Of a stretch of 11,726 bases of DNA, positions 7,386 through 11,726 are shown piece by piece. Within the stretch, counting starts at the first letter, position 1. Each line of letters begins with the position of its first letter. The translations under genes were made by a program, and so were the position numbers. The stretch spans positions 1 to 11,726 of the forward strand of contig JAOZLM010000040.1 in the NCBI GenBank assembly GCA_029934815.1, written 5' to 3'. Under the pieces are notes generated by a model. It was not told the DNA's origin, searched no databases, and saw nothing but the letters and a program-made list of their open reading frames with translations. The DNA is from Desulfocapsa sp. GTDB lineage: Bacteria; Desulfobacterota; Desulfobulbia; Desulfobulbales; Desulfocapsaceae.

Positions 7386-8819
7386 ATGAAAAACATATTT
7401 TCGAAAATTTCATTGAAACGAATATTCTCTCTATTTACATTCAGCACCATTGCCCTGCTTCTTCTCATTATCTTTTTTGCAGGAAAACAATATCTTTTAT
7501 ATCGCCACTGCGGGCAGATGCTCGAATCAAGCCAGCATCTTCTCTTTCAATTTACAGGAATAAAAGAACATATCAACGAAAGACTTCTCCACAACAAATC
7601 AATAAACAGCCAGGAACTTATAAAGGAAATCCAGAGTCTGGATGATGGACTGAGCGGCATACTTGATGACGTTCTTATTCCGGAAGAATACAAATTAAAT
7701 TTTCTCAGCCAGTTTGATCTGGTAGACATTACAGTAACACTACGAAGTATTAACAACAGTGAGGGAAGTCCCGAGACAAATCAACTGACAAAACTCACAG
7801 CACAGTTACAAAATATAAATTCAAAACTTAGCGTCTTTCATCAATTACTATCGCGCTACACACAAAAACAGCTACTGGGATTACACAGGGCACTGGTTGG
7901 CTTACTTGCCATTGTCATAGCTCTGGTTTCCATTATGCTGCTGGTTATTAATCAATATATAACTTCACCTATTATTCATTATTGCAAAAACTTATTCCCT
8001 GAAGAAAAAGATTCCATCTCTCTTTTTACTTTACACAAAACAATTGAAAATCTTGCCATTCAACCCATTGCGAGAAGCACTCAGCCCAACGATGGAAATG
8101 TCGACGAACTTTCTGTTCTTTACCGAAACAGTAGTGTTGGTAATCTGCTTGGAGGTCTCAGTAACGAGCTGACAAACCGCTCAAATGGTATCATTAATTA
8201 CACGCAGGCAATCCTTGATCTGAGTGAGGATCTGCAGATTGATAATGACTCAAAACAGCTATTACAGAAGCTGTTTGCTGAAGAAAAGAAGATGGCAGAA
8301 CTCCTTATGCATATGCTGCAATTTACCAGTATCAGCAAAAAAGGTGATCCGCAGAACCTTTCGCTGAACGATCTTTTTGAGCAAATAACAACTCTTGTTC
8401 AGGGAACTCTCAAGAATGATCGTATCCATCTAATGATTCATCTGGACGATCCTGCACGAATTTTAAACTATCATGTCACTGATCTGCAACTTGTCATCTT
8501 ATCTGCGCTGCAAAGTAGCAGAGCTGCCCTTAATCGGAATAGCAGCACAGATGAATCTCAAAAACAGATAAATATATCTTTTGCTGATGATAAAATAGCG
8601 AAAAACAGCGTTGTGGTCTCAATTCAGGACAATGGTACTCCCTGGAATCTAAACAATGGACAGTCAGCGAATACTTCTGATGATAAACCCTGGCATAATA
8701 TGACCTTCTGCAACGACTTCCTGCAAACCTTTGGTGGCAGCCTTACTGTCGTAAGAGAAAATGGCCAGACAAATCTATGTGTTATTGAGATCCCTTTTCG
8801 TGAAGAAGACACTGAATGA
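7386..8819 (+). CDS. Histidine-kinase-like membrane protein lacking catalytic residues (pseudokinase)
   Basis: The 477-residue protein has two membrane spans (about 13-32 and 165-188) around a mostly helical sensor region of about 130 residues, then a HisKA-like segment and an ATPase-like domain. The HisKA region (SVGNLLGGLSNELTNRSNG, 250-268, then IINYTQAILD) aligns position for position with the usual SLGRLAAGVAHEINNPLGG pattern, but the phospho-accepting His is Asn (N260). The N-box region (LQLVILSALQSSRAA, 367-381) has Ser where the Mg-ATP-binding Asn is expected. DNG of the G1 box survives (415-417), but the rest and the glycine-rich G2 box are gone (PWHNMTFCNDFLQTFGGSL). It therefore should neither bind ATP normally nor phosphorylate itself. 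GGGAG at 7376-7380 precedes the ATG. Probable role: a membrane sensor or scaffold, perhaps modulating the true kinase; that is inference. The frame is intact, so this is not a decayed pseudogene. Confidence 0.88.
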   Translation: MKNIFSKISLKRIFSLFTFSTIALLLLIIFFAGKQYLLYRHCGQMLESSQHLLFQFTGIKEHINERLLHNKSINSQELIKEIQSLDDGLSGILDDVLIPEEYKLNFLSQFDLVDITVTLRSINNSEGSPETNQLTKLTAQLQNINSKLSVFHQLLSRYTQKQLLGLHRALVGLLAIVIALVSIMLLVINQYITSPIIHYCKNLFPEEKDSISLFTLHKTIENLAIQPIARSTQPNDGNVDELSVLYRNSSVGNLLGGLSNELTNRSNGIINYTQAILDLSEDLQIDNDSKQLLQKLFAEEKKMAELLMHMLQFTSISKKGDPQNLSLNDLFEQITTLVQGTLKNDRIHLMIHLDDPARILNYHVTDLQLVILSALQSSRAALNRNSSTDESQKQINISFADDKIAKNSVVVSIQDNGTPWNLNNGQSANTSDDKPWHNMTFCNDFLQTFGGSLTVVRENGQTNLCVIEIPFREEDTE

Positions 8820-8929
8820 GTATCTCCGACAAAGTTTAAAATGATTACCATCAAATCTCAGGTACGGTTTTGGTCATTGCGAGCTTAGAGTCTACGCTTA
8901 CCTGGTCCGGAATGAGATAGTGAGAATCC

Positions 8930-8967
8930 ACTAAAGCAGTGCTTCATTAGTAATCAATGGTTTTTTT
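8930..8967 (+). terminator. Possible weak terminator after the operon
   Basis: ACTAAAGC (8930-8937) can pair imperfectly with GCTTCATTAGT (8941-8951), with a 3-base loop and a bulge. A seven-T run begins 10 bases later, at 8961. The stem is weak and the T-run is displaced, so this is only a candidate end for the operon. Confidence 0.3.
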
Positions 8968-9000
8968 CAAAACAATATAACAAGACCTATCTACAACAAC

Positions 9001-9107
9001 TTGCAACAACAACGTTGGTACAAACTACAGTTTTTTCTTTTTCTGCAACACTTCTGTCATAACCACATCAGCTGCAACACAAAAGCGCTGTGCGCAACAA
9101 AACAGTT
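9001..9107. promoter_or_regulatory. Cluster of upstream activating sites (copy B)
   Basis: GCAACA occurs four times: at 9003, 9045, 9074 and 9094. The copy at 9045-9057, GCAACACTTCTGT, is identical over 13 bases to the palindromic site at 1557-1569. The others match only in the half-site, for example GCAACA at 9074 followed by TGTGCGC at 9090, with wider spacing. The best site lies about 130 bp upstream of the -24 element at 9183. The cluster suggests cooperative binding by the same activator as at copy A. Confidence 0.6.
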
Positions 9108-9181
9108 AACCCAACGACTATAACTTGTATTTTTAGTCACTTACCCACTTAGTTCAATTATTATGGTATTCGTTCTCAAAC

Positions 9182-9198
9182 TGGCACTATTGATGCTT
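9182..9198 (+). promoter_or_regulatory. Sigma54 (-24/-12) promoter of the small membrane protein genes
   Basis: TGGCAC (9182-9187), five bases, then ATGCTT (9193-9198): GG at 9183-9184 and GC at 9195-9196 with exactly 10 bases between. The -24 half is a perfect match to the consensus. Transcription would start near 9208, about 45 bases before the ATG at 9253. Confidence 0.8.
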
Positions 9199-9252
9199 AA
9201 TAGAAAGTAAATAAACAGAAAAAGCTAAATTTATAAAACTCAGGAGAACAGA

Positions 9253-9444
9253 ATGAATACAAGAATAGAAAAACAAATTCAGGTTGATGCAATACGTGAA
9301 ACTTCAACATTTGCACTTAGTGTAGGAATTGTATCGGCAGCTCTGATTGGAATATGGGGTGCTGTATGTCTTATCAGCGCACTCTCCAATAATGGACCTG
9401 TTAATCTTATTAAAGGATTCATCTCAACAATTGTTGGTTCATAA
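9253..9444 (+). CDS. Small single-span membrane protein, 63 residues
   Basis: I do not recognise a named family. A charged N-terminus (MNTRIEKQIQVDAIRE) precedes one hydrophobic helix (about 19-43) and a short tail with a second mildly hydrophobic segment (about 50-62). The segment IWGAVCLISALS (34-45) closely matches LWVGAALISALS in the next gene, so the two appear to be paralogues. AGGAGA at 9242-9247 lies 5 bases before the ATG. The gene is the first transcribed from the sigma54 promoter at 9182, and its leader (AGGAGAACAG) is nearly the same as the one before the gene at 1743. It is small but supported by promoter, ribosome site, paralogue and terminator context. A role in membrane stress or complex stabilisation is only a guess. 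Confidence 0.8.
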   Translation: MNTRIEKQIQVDAIRETSTFALSVGIVSAALIGIWGAVCLISALSNNGPVNLIKGFISTIVGS

Positions 9445-9487
9445 ACTCAAATAATCAGGAATTTTAAAATTTTAACAGGAGAACATC

Positions 9488-9787
9488 ATGGAAAACAATC
9501 AATCGAAAACAGCCGGCAGAATTATATTAGCAGTTGGTTCTCTCATGTGTCTTTGGGTAGGCGCAGCACTTATCAGTGCATTATCAACAGTAGGTTGGTC
9601 GGTAAGCACTCTCGCTGGACAATATATGACAGCCATAGGAATGGTAAAACCGTTACATACACTGGTTGATTACTACACCCACATTAAGGGCATTGAGTAT
9701 TTAATCTGTGTTGCTTTCTTTGTTGCCTTTCCGGTTTTCTTTAAATATGTAAACAAGGCTCCAGCACAAGTTAAAGCGTCAAAATAA
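9488..9787 (+). CDS. Small membrane protein, 99 residues, paralogue of the preceding gene
   Basis: Hydrophobic helices lie at about 11-33 and 70-87, with an amphipathic stretch between and a basic C-terminus (KYVNKAPAQVKASK). Residues 22-33 (LWVGAALISALS) repeat the signature of the 63-residue protein upstream, after which this protein carries an extra C-terminal span. AGGAGA at 9477-9482 precedes the ATG. The gap from the first gene is 43 bases and a strong terminator follows at 9814, so the pair forms a two-gene transcription unit under the sigma54 promoter. No catalytic or metal-binding motif is visible. The family is not recognised and the function is unknown. Confidence 0.85.
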   Translation: MENNQSKTAGRIILAVGSLMCLWVGAALISALSTVGWSVSTLAGQYMTAIGMVKPLHTLVDYYTHIKGIEYLICVAFFVAFPVFFKYVNKAPAQVKASK

Positions 9788-9813
9788 TATAACAGACAAA
9801 CTTCTCTACTTCT

Positions 9814-9861
9814 CCCCTCTGATTTTCATAGTTCTTTGTGAAAACCAGAGGGGTTTTTTTT
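9814..9861 (+). terminator. Strong intrinsic terminator
   Basis: CCCCTCTG (9814-9821) pairs with CAGAGGGG (9846-9853). Inside it, after one mismatch, TTTTCA pairs with TGAAAA. Eight T residues follow (9854-9861). It closes the transcription unit of the two small membrane proteins. Confidence 0.92.
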
Positions 9862-9949
9862 ATTAATGATTTTTCTATTGAACACTGTAAGATCAAAGCA
9901 ATTAAACTATCTCATTAAACACGTTCCCATACAAACTAGGTGACAATAT

Positions 9950-10102
9950 ATGCTGCAATGGCTCCTGATTCGCACCTCACGACTTTTAGACTGGGTCGTT
10001 GTTATTTTAGTCGTTTTTACTCTTGTTTATATTTGTCAGAAATTAAGTACCATCCTGGACCCGCCTTCCAAAAAGACTAGTGATGATTCCAAGGACGAAT
10101 AG
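9950..10102 (+). CDS. Small single-span membrane protein, 50 residues
   Basis: An ATG at 9950 opens a 50-codon frame ending at TAG 10100-10102. The product has a short basic start (MLQWLLIRTSRLL), one hydrophobic helix (about 13-29, WVVVILVVFTLVYIC) and a charged tail rich in Lys, Asp and Ser (PPSKKTSDDSKDE). That is a well-formed single-pass topology and unlikely by chance. AGGTG at 9938-9942 is an acceptable ribosome site 7 bases upstream. It lies between a terminator and a convergent cytochrome gene, so it would need its own promoter, which I could not identify with confidence. No family is recognised. Confidence 0.6.
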   Translation: MLQWLLIRTSRLLDWVVVILVVFTLVYICQKLSTILDPPSKKTSDDSKDE

Positions 10103-10131
10103 TCTCATCTCGTACTTCTCTATTTCCACGC

Positions 10132-10545
10132 TTAATGTGCTTTAACAGTATCACCATGAGGGTGTGGATCTGAAGGAGACTCCATTCCCTTTGATTTAAT
10201 ATGACAAGCGTCACATCGGGTATTGGATGCGAAGGCTGTTTCGCCATCGTGACAAGCTCCGCAGGATTTTCCTTTTGCCAGAGCACTCATGGTCTGATCT
10301 TTCTTGGGTGTAATGCCGCGCTGCATAACAAAAAGGCTATCGTGGCAGGAACCGCATTCAAGTCCTATATCATCAGTATGAACACGATGGTCAAAACGCA
10401 CATTTACAGGATGCTCCATAATTATAGGGCTTTTAGGGCCATACTTTTTTGTGTCATAGTCCTCCGTGGCAAATGTATTGGCCGTCAGTAAAAAACTTCC
10501 TGCTAAAATTGCGAACCCGAGGGTAGTAAGGGAACTTTTCTTCAT
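10132..10545 (-). CDS. Periplasmic triheme c7-type cytochrome
   Basis: The 137-residue precursor has a signal peptide (MKKSSLTTLGFAILAGSFLLTANTFA, likely cut after about 27) and three CXXCH motifs: CGSCH (64-68), CGACH (95-99) and CDACH (111-115). The spacing, with VRFDHRVH before the first heme, an MSALAKGKSCGACH stretch and TAF before the last, matches the c7-type triheme domain common in Desulfobacterota and Geobacter relatives. A His-rich C-terminus (HPHGDTVKAH) follows. On the minus strand the ribosome site AGGAGA (10551-10556) precedes the ATG at 10545. The gene is convergent with the 50-residue protein and is not part of the sigma54 operons by orientation. Likely role: soluble periplasmic electron carrier. 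Confidence 0.93.
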   Translation of the reverse strand: MKKSSLTTLGFAILAGSFLLTANTFATEDYDTKKYGPKSPIIMEHPVNVRFDHRVHTDDIGLECGSCHDSLFVMQRGITPKKDQTMSALAKGKSCGACHDGETAFASNTRCDACHIKSKGMESPSDPHPHGDTVKAH

Positions 10546-10809
10546 TTTATTCTCCTGGAGCTAAAATATTAAAAAATTGGCTGCAATCCACAAATCTTTT
10601 TCGATTTCACTGCCCACCGCTTTCTTTTGACTATTCTTCCTGCTTCAATTATTCAGTTTTTCACCTATACATCCATCGGTATACTACATTATTTTCATCT
10701 GTCAACGCCTTTCAATAATGGTTTTTTCTCTGCAATTTTAGAACTTTCCAGCAAATCTATTCACATGAACTGGACATTGAGTGCATGCCACACCTCTTTG
10801 CAACAACCT

Positions 10810-10867
10810 GCTACAAACATGTACCGCTAAACCACATTTTCTCCATTGCCAGCCACAATTATGATCG
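10810..10867. promoter_or_regulatory. Two weak matches to the regulon palindrome (copy D)
   Basis: GCTACAAACATGTACC (10810-10825) keeps the GC-N-ACA-N4-TGT dyad. GCCACAATTATGATCG (10852-10867) differs at only three positions from GCAACACTTATGACCG at 11530-11545. Neither is followed by a recognisable sigma54 promoter, so their function is uncertain; they may be remnants or may act on the divergent cytochrome gene. Confidence 0.3.
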
Positions 10868-10952
10868 TTCTGTTGTCATTAGACCACACATTTCTACTTT
10901 GAATTTTCTTTGTACAAAAATCATCTATCTGAACCTTTTCTAAATACAACAG

Positions 10953-10981
10953 TTCCCGATAAATTTTTTGTGGTGTATACT
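10953..10981 (+). promoter_or_regulatory. Possible sigma70-type promoter for the small basic protein
   Basis: TATACT at 10976-10981 is a good -10 box. The segment 17 bases upstream (TTCCCG, 10953-10958) is a poor -35. It lies 94 bases before the ATG at 11075. Weak evidence. Confidence 0.25.
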
Positions 10982-11074
10982 AAAAGAAGTAATAGATTCG
11001 ATTATCCCGAAGGCAATCAACTGACTTTCGCTGATTGTGTAAAACGTTCAATGAACCTGTGCAAGGAGACTGCA

Positions 11075-11326
11075 ATGGCAAAGAAGCTACAAACACTGTG
11101 TATCCATTCTGCTAAAGATTTCAAAAAACAGGGAAAGCTCATCACCAAACTTGCAAAAAAGCATGAGCTAATTGCTATCACGAACAGACTCTCTCTATTT
11201 ATTGATGGTAAACCTTGTCGCCGATGGTGGTTCGCCAGTAAAAAAACAGGAGTACTTCTTTCTGTTGAATACGGATTAATTGACCGGGAAGCCATTAACT
11301 TTTTGACAAATGACATAACTGATTAA
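11075..11326 (+). CDS. Small basic protein of unknown function, 83 residues
   Basis: No family is recognised. The N-terminal half is Lys-rich and probably helical (AKDFKKQGKLITKLAKKHE). The C-terminal half looks like a small mixed fold: LIAITNRLSLFIDGKPCRRWWF, then a hydrophobic strand and DREAINFLTNDITD. There is no signal peptide or membrane span, so it should be cytoplasmic. The frame is open from 10910, but AAGGAG at 11063-11068, six bases before the ATG at 11075, fixes the likely start; the upstream codons look non-coding. A good intrinsic terminator follows 27 bases after the stop. The basic character and the RRWW patch could mean nucleic-acid binding, but nothing proves it. Confidence 0.75.
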   Translation: MAKKLQTLCIHSAKDFKKQGKLITKLAKKHELIAITNRLSLFIDGKPCRRWWFASKKTGVLLSVEYGLIDREAINFLTNDITD

Positions 11327-11353
11327 TCGCTTCAACAGTAACAGTCACTTCCT

Positions 11354-11386
11354 GCCCGGTCGCATATCCTGCACCGGGCTTTTTTT
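11354..11386 (+). terminator. Intrinsic terminator
   Basis: GCCCGGT (11354-11360) pairs with ACCGGGC (11373-11379) across a 12-base loop, followed by seven T residues (11380-11386). It ends the transcript of the small basic protein gene. Confidence 0.9.
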
Positions 11387-11486
11387 ATTCATCCCTTTCA
11401 TTCCTGCAATACCATCAATATACTGCTCCACTCCTGTTGCTTTGCTTCCACAAAACGCCCCCCTGAACACCTATCCACAACACCAT

Positions 11487-11576
11487 ACAACACTTCCGTA
11501 GGTCGCATCCTACACTTATCTGCGCTGATGCAACACTTATGACCGAACTACATTTCGCTTACCACAGTTCTGTCGC
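11487..11576. promoter_or_regulatory. Cluster of upstream activating sites (copy C)
   Basis: Three sites match the 16-base pattern GCAACACTTCTGTAGC with a few changes: ACAACACTTCCGTAGG (11487-11502), GCAACACTTATGACCG (11530-11545) and ACCACAGTTCTGTCGC (11561-11576). A looser copy (CTACACTTATCTGCG) begins at 11510. The nearest site ends 90 bases before the -24 element at 11666. Confidence 0.55.
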
Positions 11577-11665
11577 GCCACCCAAAACAACACTACACAC
11601 TTTTTACGTTGCTATAACTGTAACTTAGATAGGTAGCGAAAATAATGCAGCATACAATTTCAAAC

Positions 11666-11682
11666 TGGCATCATCAATGCAA
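11666..11682 (+). promoter_or_regulatory. Sigma54 (-24/-12) promoter reading off the right edge
   Basis: TGGCAT (11666-11671), five bases, then ATGCAA (11677-11682): GG at 11667-11668 and GC at 11679-11680 with exactly 10 bases between. It is a close match to the family consensus and sits in the same context as the promoters at 1679 and 9182. Confidence 0.75.
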
Positions 11683-11726
11683 CATAAGAAGCAAGACAAA
11701 GGAAAGAAACTAACTCACAATCCATT

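Larger units (their letters stand above)
8820..9252 (+). other. Non-coding control region upstream of the small membrane protein genes
   Basis: No convincing gene is present in these 433 bases. From left to right they hold a weak stem-loop plus T-run (8930-8967), a cluster of GCAACA-containing sites (9001-9107), an AT-rich stretch and a sigma54 promoter (9182-9198). The element CTATAACTTGTA (9117-9128) resembles CTATAACTGTA near 11612 and TATAACGACTA near 1638, which lie between the site cluster and the promoter in the other two control regions; it could be a bending-protein site, but that is speculative. Confidence 0.6.
10546..11074. other. Long non-coding region between the divergent cytochrome and small basic protein genes
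   Basis: No convincing gene is seen in these 529 bases apart from the flanking ribosome sites. A 67-codon frame at 10627-10830 lacks a ribosome site and reads as low-complexity hydrophobic text. The stretch holds two weak matches to the regulon palindrome (10810-10825 and 10852-10867) and a possible -10 box (10976-10981). No GG-N10-GC sigma54 promoter was found on either strand. Such a length leaves room for an unannotated small RNA, but no terminator-like hairpin supports one. Confidence 0.5.
11387..11726 (+). other. Non-coding control region for a gene beyond the right edge
   Basis: No gene is visible in these 340 bases. They contain a cluster of palindrome-like sites (11487-11576) and a sigma54 promoter (11666-11682), in the same order as the control regions before 1743 and 9253. 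No start codon with a ribosome site appears before the window ends, so the controlled gene begins further right. Confidence 0.6.

Noticed and set aside
8990..9110. CAACAAC-rich repeats as a possible CRISPR or iteron array
   Set aside because: Copies are short, irregularly spaced and lack equal spacers; position relative to the sigma54 promoter fits activator sites better.
10201..10491. Plus-strand 96-codon frame opposite the triheme cytochrome
   Set aside because: The minus strand carries three CXXCH motifs, a signal peptide and a ribosome site; the plus frame is a shadow.
10627..10830. 67-codon hydrophobic frame in the intergenic region
   Set aside because: There is no ribosome site, it starts at a TTG, and no feature suggests selection as protein.

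Overview
The window looks like chromosomal DNA of an anaerobic, moderately AT-rich Desulfobacterota bacterium. I suspect a relative of Desulfobulbales, but that is inference from gene content. The clues are multiheme c-type cytochromes with CXXCH motifs, a Tat-exported four-cluster ferredoxin paired with an NrfD/HybB-type quinone-interacting subunit, and extensive sigma54 control. No rRNA, tRNA, CRISPR array or intact mobile element is visible.

Layout. (1) 1-1512: the 3' part of a sigma54-dependent response regulator (receiver tail, PAS, AAA+, Fis-type HTH). (2) 1513-1742: a control region with a perfect 12-bp inverted repeat, a palindromic site and a -24/-12 promoter. (3) 1743-8819: a probable six-gene operon encoding a degenerate IS1595-type transposase-like protein, an FtsH membrane protease, a five-heme periplasmic cytochrome, a HybA-like Fe-S protein, a HybB/NrfD-like membrane protein and a histidine-kinase-like membrane protein that has lost its phospho-accepting His and ATP-site motifs. 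(4) 8820-9252: a second control region with related sites and a second -24/-12 promoter. (5) 9253-9787: two small related membrane proteins ending at a strong terminator. (6) 9950-10545: a 50-residue single-span protein converging on a triheme c7-type cytochrome. (7) 10546-11386: a long non-coding stretch, a small basic protein and a terminator. (8) 11387-11726: a third control region with the same kind of sites and a third -24/-12 promoter, firing out of the right edge.

The main signal is the repeated architecture. Three promoters each have GG-N10-GC with sigma54-type flanks. About 90-180 bp upstream of each lie copies of a palindromic element close to CGCAACACTTCTGTAGCG. A 13-bp core (GCAACACTTCTGT) is identical at 1557 and 9045. 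The simplest reading is one regulon driven by one enhancer-binding protein, and the regulator ending at 1512 is the obvious candidate.

Working model (inference): a signal activates the regulator, which switches on (a) a periplasmic cytochrome/Fe-S/NrfD electron-transfer unit with no catalytic subunit of its own, (b) a dedicated FtsH protease, (c) two proteins that look like disarmed enzymes (a transposase-like and a kinase-like protein) now probably used for binding or sensing, (d) small membrane proteins, and (e) something beyond the right edge. This combination resembles an envelope or redox stress response. I do not recognise it as a named system.
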